DNA of 64,000 bases. Origin: Modestobacter versicolor (lineage in GTDB: Bacteria; Actinomycetota; Actinomycetes; Mycobacteriales; Geodermatophilaceae). The DNA lies in assembly GCF_014195485.1 (NCBI RefSeq), contig NZ_JACIBU010000001.1, forward strand, positions 806,001 to 870,000, given 5' to 3'. Both the position numbers and the translations under genes were made by a program. Positions 8,087 to 17,170 of the stretch are shown here, piece after piece. Every line of letters starts with the position of its first letter. The stretch's first letter is position 1. The notes beneath the pieces are model-generated. The model had not been told where the DNA came from. It saw nothing but the letters and a program-made list of their open reading frames with translations, and did no database searches.

Positions 8087-10614
8087 CGGCCGGCCAGCAC
8101 CCGGGCGGCCCGCCGGGCGACCTCGCGCCGGTCGATCTTCGACTGGTGCCGGACGTCGACCGGCAGCTCACCGGTGACCAGCACGGCGGCGACCTCGACC
8201 CCGGCCGCCGCGCGCACCGCGTCGGCCAGGGCGGGGTCGGCGAGCGCCGGGCGCCGGGGCCCGCCGGCCGCCGGGACGACGACCAGCACGACCACCTGGG
8301 CGCCCGCCGGGCCGACCCCGGCGACCGCCGCGGCCGACACCCCGTCCAGCGCCTCGACCCGCTGCTCGACGCCGACCGGGGTGACGACGCCGGTCGCGGT
8401 GGTGACCACGTGCGGCAACCGGCCCTCGATCCACAGCCGGCCCTCGGCGTCCAGGTGCCCGACGTCGCCGGTGCGGTGCCAGCCCGGGTCCCGCGAGGCG
8501 GCGCGCTCGGTGATCCACAGCGCGTCGTAGCGGTCCTTGACGTGCGGCCCGCGGACGCAGACCTCGCCGGTCGTGCCGGGCTCGGCGGTGAGCGCACCCC
8601 CGGCCGCGCCGTCGGCGGACAGCGGGCTGACCCGCACCTGCACCCCGGCGAGCGGCCGGCCGACGCAGACGCCGTCCCCAGCGCCCGCGGCCTCGATCTC
8701 GGTGGCGGACACGTCGGTGACCGGCAGGGCCTCGGTCATCCCGTACGGCGTGTGCGCCTCGGCGGCGGGCAGCACCTCGCGCAGCGCGCGGAGCAGCGGC
8801 AGCGGCACCGGGGCGCCGGCGGACATGAGCAGCCGGACGCGGCCCAGCGCCGCCCGCTGGTCGGCGGTCAGCCCGGCCGCGGTGGCCACCACCCGGCGCA
8901 GCGCGGCGGGGGAGGCGAAGACCACGGTGCCGCCCACCGCGGCCGCGGCGTCGGCCAGCTTCGCCGCGGTGAGCGAGCCCGGGGCGGTGACGTCGATGTC
9001 CGGCACGGCGGAGCCGATGCCCAGCGCCGGCCCGAGGATGGCGAACGGCGCGAAGGCGGCGACCAGCCGGTCCTCGGCGCCGAGCCGGTAGGTGCTGCGC
9101 ACCAGGTCCAGCTGGGCCTGCGCCTGGCGGCGGGTGTAGACGACGCCCTTCGCCGGCCCGGTGGCCCCGGAGGTGAAGAGCACGGCGCAGTCGGCGTCGG
9201 CCGGGCCCTCGGGCGGCGGGGGCGCTGACCGACCGAGGTGCTCGAGCTCGTCCAGGGTGTGCGCGGCCCCGAGTGCCCGGGCGGCGCGCGCGGGCACCCC
9301 GGCCGCGATCCGGCGGCCGGGCAGCCGCATGGCCCGCGCGGCGGCCAGCCCCTGGGCGCTGCCGATGACCGCGTCGACGCCGGCGCTGCGCAGCGCCCGG
9401 CGCATGCCGCGCAGCCCCAGGCCCTTGTCGGCGACCACGATGACCGCGCCGGCCCGCCAGATCGCGTAAACGGCGGCGGTCAGGTCGGCGGAGGGCTCGA
9501 CGAGCAGGCCGACCCGGTGCCCGGGCGCGACGCCGGCGGAGGCCAGCCCGGCGGCCAGGCGCTCGACCCGCTGGTGCAGCTGCGCCCAGGAGACGGTGCC
9601 GCCCGACACCTCGACCACGGCGGGGGAGTCGTCGTCGGCCCGCGCGGTGAGCGCGGCCCACGGGGAGCCGGTGAGCGGGGCGGCAGGCTCGGCCGGGACC
9701 GGCCGGTCGGCGTCGAGGTCGGTGACCCACTGGGCGATCGCGGTCGCGTACTGCGGGGCGTCCTCGGGCAGCAGGTGCGAGGCGCCCTCGAACCGGTGCA
9801 GCTGGGCGTGCGGCACCCGCTCGCGCAGGTCGGCCAGGTAGCGCTCGCCGAACACCGGGTCACGCGGGCCCCACAGCAGCAGCGCCGGGACGTCGAGGCC
9901 GCGGATGCCCTCGGCGATCGCCTCCTGCGCGGACCGGGAGGGGTGCGCGGGGGAGAACGGGATGTCGGCGACGAAGTCGCCCACGGAGCGGCGGCGGGCC
10001 GGTGAGCCGTAGGGGGCGGCGAAGGCGTCGCGGACGTCGGCGGGCAGCGGCGGCCAGGACAGCGCGGTGGTGGCCCGGACGAACACCGGGGTGCCGACGG
10101 TGACCGCGGCGCGCACGCCCGGGGCGTGGGCCAGCCGGATCAGCGCGGGCCCGAGGTCGCCCTCGGGCATGGCGACGGCGGTGTTGGCCAGCACGACGCC
10201 GCGCAGCTGCTCGCGGTGCTGCAGCGCCCAGCCGAGGGAGATGACGCCGCCCCAGTCGTGGCCGACGGTGACGACCGGGCCGGTGAGGCCCAGCGCCGCG
10301 GTGAGGTCACCGAGGTCGGCGACCCGCTGGGCCAGCGGCCGGGGGGCGGCGAGCCGCTCGGAGAAGCCCATGCCGAGCTGGTCGACGGCGACGACCCGCC
10401 AGCCGGGCGGCGCGGCGGCGAGCAGCCGGCGCCACAGGTAGGACCAGGTCGGGTTGCCGTGCACGCAGAGCAGGGTGCCGACGGGGTCGGGGACGCCGTT
10501 GTCCAGCAGGTGCCAGTCGTGCTTGGTGCCCGCGGCGTCGGCGACGGTGAGGTGCCGCGACCAGGCGGGGTCGAGCCCGGGGAGGCCGGCCGGGAGGGAG
10601 GTGGGAGCCCTCAC
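8083..10614 (-). CDS. oleBC: OleBC fusion: beta-lactone decarboxylase and beta-lactone synthetase
   Basis: An 843-aa fusion. Residues about 1-300 are OleB, an alpha/beta-hydrolase of the haloalkane-dehalogenase type (VHGNPTWSYLWR, nucleophile Asp120 in GHDWGG, late His in ASHLLPED). It decarboxylates a cis-beta-lactone to a cis-olefin. Residues about 330-843 are OleC, an acyl-adenylate-forming enzyme (LFTSGATGPAKGVVYT, YGMTEALPVT, WHRTGDVGHLD) that closes the beta-lactone from the beta-hydroxy acid. OleBC fusions are known in actinobacteria such as Micrococcus. The GTG start at 10614 overlaps the oleA stop (GTGA). No frameshift is seen across the join. Confidence 0.92.
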   Translation of the reverse strand: MRAPTSLPAGLPGLDPAWSRHLTVADAAGTKHDWHLLDNGVPDPVGTLLCVHGNPTWSYLWRRLLAAAPPGWRVVAVDQLGMGFSERLAAPRPLAQRVADLGDLTAALGLTGPVVTVGHDWGGVISLGWALQHREQLRGVVLANTAVAMPEGDLGPALIRLAHAPGVRAAVTVGTPVFVRATTALSWPPLPADVRDAFAAPYGSPARRRSVGDFVADIPFSPAHPSRSAQEAIAEGIRGLDVPALLLWGPRDPVFGERYLADLRERVPHAQLHRFEGASHLLPEDAPQYATAIAQWVTDLDADRPVPAEPAAPLTGSPWAALTARADDDSPAVVEVSGGTVSWAQLHQRVERLAAGLASAGVAPGHRVGLLVEPSADLTAAVYAIWRAGAVIVVADKGLGLRGMRRALRSAGVDAVIGSAQGLAAARAMRLPGRRIAAGVPARAARALGAAHTLDELEHLGRSAPPPPEGPADADCAVLFTSGATGPAKGVVYTRRQAQAQLDLVRSTYRLGAEDRLVAAFAPFAILGPALGIGSAVPDIDVTAPGSLTAAKLADAAAAVGGTVVFASPAALRRVVATAAGLTADQRAALGRVRLLMSAGAPVPLPLLRALREVLPAAEAHTPYGMTEALPVTDVSATEIEAAGAGDGVCVGRPLAGVQVRVSPLSADGAAGGALTAEPGTTGEVCVRGPHVKDRYDALWITERAASRDPGWHRTGDVGHLDAEGRLWIEGRLPHVVTTATGVVTPVGVEQRVEALDGVSAAAVAGVGPAGAQVVVLVVVPAAGGPRRPALADPALADAVRAAAGVEVAAVLVTGELPVDVRHQSKIDRREVARRAARVLAGR

Positions 10615-11636
10615 CAGGCGATCTCGAGGCAGGAGACGTTCAGGCCCGAGCCGACGCCCATCAGCAGCACCCGGTCGCCGTCGTCCAGCGAGTCCTGCTC
10701 GCCGGCCAGGGTGAACGGGACCGACGCCGGGCCGAGGTTGCCGCGGGTCGGGAAGGTGGTGGGCACCAGTGCCTCGTCGATGCCGAACCGCTCGCACATC
10801 GCGGCGGTGTGCACCTTGGAGACCTGGTGGATGACGTAGCGGTCCATGCCCTGGGCCCAGTCGAACTCCGCGCGGGCCTCGCGCCACATGTCCTCGGACA
10901 GCTCCATGCCGGCGTCGAGCAGGCCTTTGAGGTCGGTGCGCATCATGGTGAAGTCGCCGACGCACAGCTCGTGGTGCTCGGTGGCCGCGCGGGTGACCGA
11001 GCCGACCATCCGGTGGCCCTCGGGGTGCTGGTCGGTGCGGCCGAGCACCATCGCGGCAGCGCCCGAGCCGAGCGTGAGCGTGGCGAACTCGGCGATGACG
11101 TCCTTGCTGGTGGTGCCCGGGCCGTTGAGCCGGTCGATGGTGCGCTCCTGGGCGATCTGCGGGTCCTCGCCGTTGACGATCAGGGCGTGGTCGATCATCC
11201 CGGAGTCGATCATCGCGGCGGCCAATTCCATGCCGTTGACGAAGCCGAGGCAGGCGTTGGTGACGTCGAAGTTCTGCGCGGAGCGGGGGAGGCCGAGCGC
11301 GGAGTGGACGGCGACCGCCGTCGAGGGCTCCAGGTACTTGCGGCTCACCGAGGTGTTGATCATGAGGCCGATGCCGGCCGGGTCGACGCCGCTCTCGCTG
11401 ATCGCCTTGGCGCCGGCCATGGCGGCGCCGTCGACGAAGCTGACGCCCTCGGCCCACCAGCGCCGTTCGCGGATGCCGCAGAGCCGCTCGAGCAGCCCGG
11501 GGCGCAGCCCCACCCGCTGGTAGGTGTCCAGCAGGCGCTCGTCGAGGGCGTCGGAGGTGATGACCTGCGAGGCGTCGGCGGTCTGCACGGTCAGGATGCT
11601 GGTGTTGCGGAAACGGTGCGTGGCATTGCCACTCAT
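10611..11636 (-). CDS. oleA: OleA: thiolase-type acyl-CoA condensing enzyme
   Basis: Joins two fatty acyl-CoA molecules head to head, the first step of long-chain olefin synthesis. The 341-aa thiolase-fold protein has nucleophile Cys129 in DVTNACLGFVNG, the base Glu103 in YLEPSTA, His270 in VIHQVS and Asn300 in RGNLGPAS. The spacing is the same as Cys143, Glu117, His285 and Asn315 of Xanthomonas OleA, with a constant offset of 14-15. That Glu separates OleA from FabH-type enzymes. First gene of the oleA-oleBC-oleD operon; products would be C25-C31 type internal olefins in the membrane. Confidence 0.93.
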   Translation of the reverse strand: MSGNATHRFRNTSILTVQTADASQVITSDALDERLLDTYQRVGLRPGLLERLCGIRERRWWAEGVSFVDGAAMAGAKAISESGVDPAGIGLMINTSVSRKYLEPSTAVAVHSALGLPRSAQNFDVTNACLGFVNGMELAAAMIDSGMIDHALIVNGEDPQIAQERTIDRLNGPGTTSKDVIAEFATLTLGSGAAAMVLGRTDQHPEGHRMVGSVTRAATEHHELCVGDFTMMRTDLKGLLDAGMELSEDMWREARAEFDWAQGMDRYVIHQVSKVHTAAMCERFGIDEALVPTTFPTRGNLGPASVPFTLAGEQDSLDDGDRVLLMGVGSGLNVSCLEIAW

Positions 11637-11780
11637 GGGCGGGGTCCAGTCGTCGGGAGGGCCGACTCTTCCACGTGCGCCGCCCTGTTCCCCCGGGCAG
11701 TACCCGGCCCGGTTCCCGGTATGCCGCCCGCCGTCCACCTGGATGTCTGCTGCGTCACGTCGCCGGCGGGCCGTGCGCGC

Positions 11781-11809
11781 CCGGGCCCGGCGGGGGAGGC
11801 CGGGCCCGG
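11781..11809 (-). terminator. hairpin after the phytase-like gene
   Basis: Perfect 11-bp arms CCGGGCCCGGC / GCCGGGCCCGG with a 7-nt loop, 19 nt past the stop of the phytase-like gene and about 145 nt before oleA. There is no U-tract, so termination by this hairpin is inferred from strength and position. Confidence 0.5.
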
Positions 11810-11828
11810 ACGGCAGGTCAGCGGCGGG

Positions 11829-13046
11829 TCAGCGGCGGGGAGCCGCCACGTCGAGGTCCTGGTCGACCTGGATGAACGCGTACTCGTTGTCGTCGGGCAC
11901 CCCGGCGGTGCGGCCGTTGGAGCCGGGGAAGTTGTTGTCGTTGCCCACGACGATCGTGTGGTCGTCCAGCACGGCGAGCTGCTCGATGGTCACGAACGGG
12001 AAGGTGAAGAACGAGCCGGGGGCGCCGGCGACGCCCTCCGGGTCCGGGATCGCGAGCAGGTTGACCAGCAGCTCCTTGTCGGCGAAGCCGTCGCGGTCGG
12101 CGTCGCGGGTGTCGAGCAGGTAGACCGCCTTGAGCTGGGACGCCGGGCCCTGCGCGTTGTCCCGCTCGATCACCAGGAAGCGGTCGTCGTCCAGCGCGAC
12201 CAGGTCGCCGATGGCGTCGCCGGGGCTCTCCAGCCGGAACTGGCTCTTCAGCCCGGTGTACTTCCCGGTCCTGGTGTCGAAGGAGTAGATCCGCAGCGTC
12301 TGCGGGTCGTCGCCGGCCACGGCGCCCTCGAGCATCGGGTAGAGCGTGCGGCCGTCGGGCGAGAGCGCCATGCCCTCGAAGCCCTTGCTCGAGCCGATCG
12401 TCGGCTGGCCGCCGGCCAGGTCCGGGGCGTCGGGCGAGCGCACGCCGGCCGGGGCGACCGGGGCGGACAGCACCCGGCCCTGGGCGTCGGTGTGCAGCAG
12501 CGAGGGGCCGAACTCCTCGCCGAACCAGAACGTGCCGTCGGGCATCCGCTGGAAGGACTCCGGGTCGAAGTCGGCCCCGGTCAGCCGCCGGTCGGCGCGG
12601 GTGAGCGGCTGGGTCAGCACCTTTCGCGGGTCGGACAGGCCGAACCCGCCCACCACGGTCACCTCGCTGGTGACCACGTCGACCCGCAGCCGGTTGACCC
12701 GCAGCAGGTAGTCGGCGCTGTTGGCCTTGGTGCCGTAGCCGTTGTCGGAGAGGACGAACGCCTCCCCGCCGTTCTGAACCAGCAGCCCGGAGAAGCCCTG
12801 CACCGGCTGGGCGGGGAACGGGGCGTCGACGCCGTTGGCGTCGGCCACCAGCGCCCCGGAGGGGATCTGCTCGCCGAAGGTGAGGGCGGGCAGCACCGCG
12901 TGGCCGACCAGCTCGGCCTGCTGCAGGCCGGAGCCGCGGGGCACCGGCCCGGACGGTCCGGCCAGGGCCGGGACGGCGAGGCCGCCGAGGAGGAGCCCGA
13001 CCAGCGCGGATGCGCCGGCGAGCACGAGGGGGCGGGGACGACGCAC
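11829..13046 (-). CDS. secreted esterase-like/phytase-like beta-propeller protein
   Basis: A 405-aa protein of the 'esterase-like activity of phytase' family. The N-terminus has a Sec signal (RRPRPLVLAGASALVG, then GGLAVPALA with an AxA cut near residue 28). The mature part holds propeller-like repeats: FSGLLVQNGGEAFVLSDNG, FWFGEEFGPSLLHTD, FEGMALSPDGRTLYPMLEG and FLVIERDN. Some members hydrolyse phosphoesters; the substrate here is not known. GTG 13046 has GGAGG 7 nt upstream and places the signal peptide at the very start. A possible acid/metal cluster is present in NDNNFPGS near the C-terminus. Confidence 0.8.
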   Translation of the reverse strand: MRRPRPLVLAGASALVGLLLGGLAVPALAGPSGPVPRGSGLQQAELVGHAVLPALTFGEQIPSGALVADANGVDAPFPAQPVQGFSGLLVQNGGEAFVLSDNGYGTKANSADYLLRVNRLRVDVVTSEVTVVGGFGLSDPRKVLTQPLTRADRRLTGADFDPESFQRMPDGTFWFGEEFGPSLLHTDAQGRVLSAPVAPAGVRSPDAPDLAGGQPTIGSSKGFEGMALSPDGRTLYPMLEGAVAGDDPQTLRIYSFDTRTGKYTGLKSQFRLESPGDAIGDLVALDDDRFLVIERDNAQGPASQLKAVYLLDTRDADRDGFADKELLVNLLAIPDPEGVAGAPGSFFTFPFVTIEQLAVLDDHTIVVGNDNNFPGSNGRTAGVPDDNEYAFIQVDQDLDVAAPRR

Positions 13047-13304
13047 GGGATGACCTCCAGAGGGGGTGCACAGCGGACGTCCAGGACGCTGCACCGGCGG
13101 GGGGGACGGCGGACGACCCGCGCGTGCACGGCCCGCGACGCCACCGTGAACGCCGCCGTGGACGCCGGTCGGGGCGGTCTGCCGCCGACCGGCCGGTGGG
13201 GACGCCCGCGGTCGTCCCGGGACCGGCAGGTGGAGGTGCGCGTGGTCGGCTCGACCGGCTGATCGTGTTCCGCAGCCGTCCGGCCGGGTAGGCGGCGGGG
13301 GAGA

Positions 13305-13325
13305 CCGCACCGGGACCCGGTGCGG
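13305..13325. promoter_or_regulatory. perfect palindrome ahead of the royal-jelly-family gene
   Basis: Arms CCGCACCGGG / CCCGGTGCGG of 10 bp flank a single A, ending 20 nt before the GTG at 13346 and just upstream of its GGAG. It is either an operator or a 5' mRNA hairpin. The rest of the 299-nt gap (13047-13345) shows no further gene. Confidence 0.45.
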
Positions 13326-13345
13326 CGCGACCCCGTGGAGGCCCC

Positions 13346-14446
13346 GTGTCCGAGCCCGCCGTCGACGAGACCCTCGGTGAGCTGGAGGTCGTGCACCTGT
13401 TCGGCGACGCGATGCCGACCGGGGTGAGCGTCTCGCACGCCGGCCGGGTGTTCGTCTGCTACCCGAAGTGGGGCGACGAGGTGGTGTTCACGGTCGGCGA
13501 GCTCCGCGACGGCGAGGTCGTCGCGTTCCCGAGCCAGGAGCTCAACGACAACCGCTCGGACGCCGACGCCGAACGGCTGGTCTCGGTGCAGAGCATCGTC
13601 GTCGACCCGGCCGACCGGCTGTGGCTGCTGGACACCGGCAGCCCGCTGTTCCAGCCCACCGAGCACGGCGGGCCGAAGCTGGTCTGCGTCGACCTGACCA
13701 CCGACACCGTCGCGCAGACGATCCTGTTCCCGACCGACGTCGCGCTGCCGACCACGTACCTCAACGACGTGCGGTTCGACCTGCGCCGCGGCGAGGCCGG
13801 GACGGCGTACATCACCGACTCCTCCGACTCCGGGCCCAACGGCCTCATCGTGGTCGACCTGGCCACCGGGGAGAGCTGGCGGCGGCTGCACGAGCACCCG
13901 GCCACCAAGGCGGTGCTCCCGCCGGACCTGCGGATGGTGGTCGAGGGCCAGGAGTTCACCGAGCGGGCCGAGGACGGCAGCACCTCGCCGATCCGGATGG
14001 GCGCCGACGGGATCGCGATCGCCGCCGACGGCAGCCGGCTGTACTGGTGCCCGATGGCCGGGCGGCGCTGGTACTCCGTCTCGGTGGACGCGCTCACCGA
14101 CCGCTCGGTCGACGACGACGCCGTCGGGGCCACCGTCGTCGACGAGGGGGACAAGGGCTGCGTCAGCGACGGCCTGGAGACCGACGACCAGGGCCGGCTG
14201 TACGTGACCGACGGCGAGCACGACGCGATCCACCGGCGGCTGCCGGACGGCACCTGGGAGACGGTCGTGCACGACCCCCGGCTGCTCTGGCCGGACACCA
14301 TGTCGGTGGCCGCCGACGGGCACCTGTACGTGACGGCGAACCAGCTGTACCGGCAGGACAAGTACCGCGGCGGGCGGGACGAGCGGCGCAGGCCCTACGT
14401 GCTGTTCCGCACCCCGATCGACGCCGGACCGGTGCGGCTGCGCTGA
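13346..14446 (+). CDS. major royal jelly / yellow family protein (SMP30-like propeller)
   Basis: A 366-aa protein of the MRJP/yellow family, a six-bladed propeller related to gluconolactonases. Marks are MPTGVSVSHAGRVFVCYPKWG near the N-terminus as split blades, DRLWLLDTGS, YLNDVRFD, AYITDSSDSGPNGLIVVDL, GADGIAIAADGSRLYWCPM and DTMSVAADGHLYVTANQL. No signal peptide is seen. Bacterial members are often annotated dopachrome-tautomerase-related; the real substrate is unknown. GTG 13346 is preceded by GGAG and a strong palindrome. The stop is 11 nt from the convergent P450 gene. Confidence 0.8.
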   Translation: MSEPAVDETLGELEVVHLFGDAMPTGVSVSHAGRVFVCYPKWGDEVVFTVGELRDGEVVAFPSQELNDNRSDADAERLVSVQSIVVDPADRLWLLDTGSPLFQPTEHGGPKLVCVDLTTDTVAQTILFPTDVALPTTYLNDVRFDLRRGEAGTAYITDSSDSGPNGLIVVDLATGESWRRLHEHPATKAVLPPDLRMVVEGQEFTERAEDGSTSPIRMGADGIAIAADGSRLYWCPMAGRRWYSVSVDALTDRSVDDDAVGATVVDEGDKGCVSDGLETDDQGRLYVTDGEHDAIHRRLPDGTWETVVHDPRLLWPDTMSVAADGHLYVTANQLYRQDKYRGGRDERRRPYVLFRTPIDAGPVRLR

Positions 14447-14456
14447 GCTGCCCGGC

Positions 14457-15728
14457 TCAGAAGGTGACCGGCAGCTCGTCGATGCCGAAGACGAAGGAGA
14501 GCTGCCGGAAGCTCAGCTCCTCCGCGGGCACGGCGAGGGCCAGGTCCGGGAAGCGGCGGAGCAGCGCGGGCAGCACCACCCGCAGCTCCATCCGGGCCAG
14601 CTCGGCGCCGATGCAGCGGTGGATGCCGTGCCCGAACGCGAGGTGCCCGCTGCTGGGCACCCGGGCCGGGTCGAAGGTGTCCGGGTCCGTGCCGGCGCTG
14701 GCCGGGTCGCGGTTCGCGCCGCTGAGCGAGGCGATGACGACGTCGCCGGCCTTGAGCTGGTGGCCGTCGATCTCCAGGTCGTGCTTGGCGAAGCGGGGGA
14801 AGGCCACCTGCACCACCGACAGGTAGCGCAGCAGCTCCTCGACCACCCGGTCGACGTCCTTGCGAGAGCCGCCGCGCACCAGCGCGGCGTGCGCCGGGTC
14901 GCGCAGCAGCACCATCGTGGACAGCGAGATCATCCCGGCGGTCGTCTCGTAGCCGCCGGTGAAGACCCCGTCGGCCAGCCCGGCGAGGTCGACGTCGGAG
15001 ATCAGGTCGCCCTCGTCGCGGATGATCTGGCCGATCAGCCCCGGGCCGGGCTCCTTGCGCTGCCGGGCGACGGCGTCGAAGAGGAACTCCCGCTGCTCGG
15101 AGACGGCGCCGAAGGCACCCGCGGCGCCACCGGTGGCGTCGAAGCGCTGCACGCCGAGGCGGGCGAAGGCGTCGCGGTCGTCGAGGTCGAGGCCGAGCAG
15201 CGCGCAGATGGTCTGGAACGGCACCGGGAAGGAGACCAGCTTGGCCAGGTCGGCGCCGGGGCCGGCGGCCTCGAGCTCGTCGAGCTGCTGCTCGACGAAG
15301 CGCTCGATCATCGGCTCGAGCCGGGCCAGCCGGCGCATCGTGAACTCGGGGGTGACGATCTTGCGCAGCCGGGTGTGCACCGGGGCGTCGGTGAAGCCCA
15401 GGCCGCCGACGTCCTCGGCGGTGGTCGGGCCCGTGCCGGGCAGCAGGTGCCGGATGTCGTTGCTGTAGCTGTCCCGGTCGGCCAGCACGGCGCGCACCTG
15501 GTCGTGACCCGTGACCAGGTGCACCCGGAAGTCGAAGGGCAGCTTCAGCCGGTGCACCGGGTCGGTGGCGCGCAGCTGGGCCAGCCGGGGCACCGGGTCG
15601 GTGCCGACGCGCTGCAGCGGCACCTTCGCCTTCTCCGGGATGAAGGTGAGGGCGGAGAGGTCGATGCCCTTGCGCTGGATGCGGCGGGCGACGAGGCGGC
15701 CGGCCCAGGCGCGGGCCCGGGACCTCAC
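14457..15728 (-). CDS. cytochrome P450
   Basis: A 423-aa soluble P450. Visible marks are the I-helix oxygen motif in FTGGYETTAGMIS, the K-helix ExxR in VEELLRYL and the haem-thiolate loop FGHGIHRCIGAELA with Cys372. The N-terminus is unusually basic (SRARAWAGRLVARRIQRKG) before the usual SALTFIPEKAKVPL. GTG at 15728 overlaps the stop of a 63-aa ORF as GTGA; GTG at 15740 is an alternative. It is the last gene of a PhzF-MFS-small ORF-P450 run, so its substrate is probably tied to those products. I cannot name a CYP family. Confidence 0.88.
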   Translation of the reverse strand: MRSRARAWAGRLVARRIQRKGIDLSALTFIPEKAKVPLQRVGTDPVPRLAQLRATDPVHRLKLPFDFRVHLVTGHDQVRAVLADRDSYSNDIRHLLPGTGPTTAEDVGGLGFTDAPVHTRLRKIVTPEFTMRRLARLEPMIERFVEQQLDELEAAGPGADLAKLVSFPVPFQTICALLGLDLDDRDAFARLGVQRFDATGGAAGAFGAVSEQREFLFDAVARQRKEPGPGLIGQIIRDEGDLISDVDLAGLADGVFTGGYETTAGMISLSTMVLLRDPAHAALVRGGSRKDVDRVVEELLRYLSVVQVAFPRFAKHDLEIDGHQLKAGDVVIASLSGANRDPASAGTDPDTFDPARVPSSGHLAFGHGIHRCIGAELARMELRVVLPALLRRFPDLALAVPAEELSFRQLSFVFGIDELPVTF

Positions 15729-15916
15729 TGCTGGTGCCACTCGGCGGCCCCGCAGACGGCGCCGGGCCGTCGGGACAGTGCGCTGGCGGTGCAACCGGTC
15801 CGGGGTGCCGAACACGAGGCCCCTTCCGGGATGTCGAAGACGATGTCGTCTTCGTACTCCAGGACCCTCTCCGTGATCAAGGCCGCCACGCCCCGGCGGG
15901 TCGCCGGGCGCCGCAT
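15725..15916 (-). CDS. 63-aa ORF between transporter and P450, possible peptide precursor
   Basis: I do not recognise this protein. It starts at ATG 15916, 3 nt after the transporter stop, and its TGA overlaps the P450 start, so it fills the only gap of the operon exactly. The sequence opens basic (MRRPATRRG), then an acidic stretch ERVLEYEDDIVFDIPEGA, then a Cys/Ser/Thr part with Cys35, Cys42 and Cys55, and ends GAAEWHQQ. By my count 56 of 63 codons end in G or C, near its neighbours, which supports translation. The layout recalls a leader plus core peptide modified by a P450, but no leader-peptidase or lanthionine synthetase is nearby. It may instead be a small accessory protein. Confidence 0.5.
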   Translation of the reverse strand: MRRPATRRGVAALITERVLEYEDDIVFDIPEGASCSAPRTGCTASALSRRPGAVCGAAEWHQQ

Positions 15917-15919
15917 CCG

Positions 15920-17170
15920 TCACACGTGCGCCACCGGTTCGGGTGCGGCCGCGGAGAGCCCCGGGCGGGGAACGGGGCGGGCCGCGTGCCAGCCGCAGCC
16001 CAGCTGCAGGGCCAGGGCGGCGAACAGGACGACGAAGGGGCCGGTCCAGCCGGTACCCGCGTACAGCCGGCCGACCAGCAGCGGACCGGTGGCGGCGAGC
16101 AGGTAACCGGCGCCCTGGACGAACGCCGACAGCGAGGCGGTCTGCGCCGGGGTGTCCGAGCGGAGCCCGATCAGGGTCAGCGCCAGCGGGTAGGTGCCGC
16201 CGCCGACGCCGAGGAGCACCGCCCACACGCAGGCGCCGGCCACCGGCGCGGTCAGCATGACCAGGTAGCCGGCGAGGTAGCACAGCGCCAGGGCGACGAC
16301 GACCGGCCGGGGCGAGGCCAGCCGGGTGGCCAGCCGGGGGACGACGAGCGACACGGGCACCGCCAGCGCCAGGCTCAGGGCCAGCAGCCAGCCCGCCGTC
16401 GCGGCCGGGACGCCGGAGTCCCAGGCGAACTGGGCTGCCCAGCCCACGGTGACGAAGGCCATCAGGGACTGGGCGCCGAAGTAGCCGGCCAGGGCCCAGC
16501 CGGTGGTGCTGCGTGCCGGGCCTCGGACCGCCGGGCGCCCGCCGGCCGGTGCGGGCGCGGGACGGCGGGCGGCGACCGCGAGCCACAGCAGCGCGGTGAC
16601 CGCGGCCGGGAGCGCCCAGACGCCGATCGCGGTCCGCCAGCCTCCGGCGGCGGACCCGCGGCCGGCCCACTCGGCCAGCGGCACGGTGGTGCCCGCCGCC
16701 AGCGTGGCGCCCACCGCCAGGGCGGTGCTGTAGGCGGCGGTGAGCGATCCGACCCGGTCGGCGAAGTGCTCCTTGACCAGCACCGGCAGCAGCACGTTCC
16801 CCACCGCGCCACCGACCAGCGCCAGCGCGGTGCAGGCCAGCAGGGTGCCGGGGGCGTCGCTGACCGCGCGGAGCAGCAGCCCGGCGGCCATCAGCGCCAT
16901 CGCGGCGGCGAGCGTGCGGTAGGAGCCCAGTCGTCGCGCGGTCGCCGGTGCCGCGGACCCGACGACGGCGAAGCAGACCAGCGGCAGGGCGGTGAGCTGC
17001 CCGAGCAGCTGGGCGGACGCGCCGGTGCCCGCCCGGAGCTCGCTGAGCACCGGTCCGATGCTGGTCACGGCGGTGCGCAGGTCGAGCGCGGTGAGCAGGA
17101 CCGCGGCCAGCAGCAGCCGGCCGGCTCCCCGCGACGTGCGGTCCAGCGGCTGGGAGAGCGTGCTCGTCAT
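15920..17170 (-). CDS. MFS transporter, CynX/NimT-like
   Basis: A 416-aa, 12-helix major-facilitator protein of the cyanate/nitroimidazole (CynX/NimT) group: LTALDLRTAVTSIGPVLSEL in helix 1, PLVCFAVVGSAAP in helix 2, and GNVLLPVLVKEHFADRVGS with a following cytoplasmic stretch. Members export or import small anions and drugs; here export of a PhzF/P450 product is a reasonable guess. ATG 17170 overlaps the PhzF stop (ATGA), and the small ORF begins 3 nt after its stop, so all four genes are coupled. Confidence 0.85.
   Translation of the reverse strand: MTSTLSQPLDRTSRGAGRLLLAAVLLTALDLRTAVTSIGPVLSELRAGTGASAQLLGQLTALPLVCFAVVGSAAPATARRLGSYRTLAAAMALMAAGLLLRAVSDAPGTLLACTALALVGGAVGNVLLPVLVKEHFADRVGSLTAAYSTALAVGATLAAGTTVPLAEWAGRGSAAGGWRTAIGVWALPAAVTALLWLAVAARRPAPAPAGGRPAVRGPARSTTGWALAGYFGAQSLMAFVTVGWAAQFAWDSGVPAATAGWLLALSLALAVPVSLVVPRLATRLASPRPVVVALALCYLAGYLVMLTAPVAGACVWAVLLGVGGGTYPLALTLIGLRSDTPAQTASLSAFVQGAGYLLAATGPLLVGRLYAGTGWTGPFVVLFAALALQLGCGWHAARPVPRPGLSAAAPEPVAHV

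Noticed and set aside
8083-10614. Frameshift or misassembly joining oleB and oleC
   Set aside because: The OleBC fusion is known in actinobacteria and the linker reads through cleanly.
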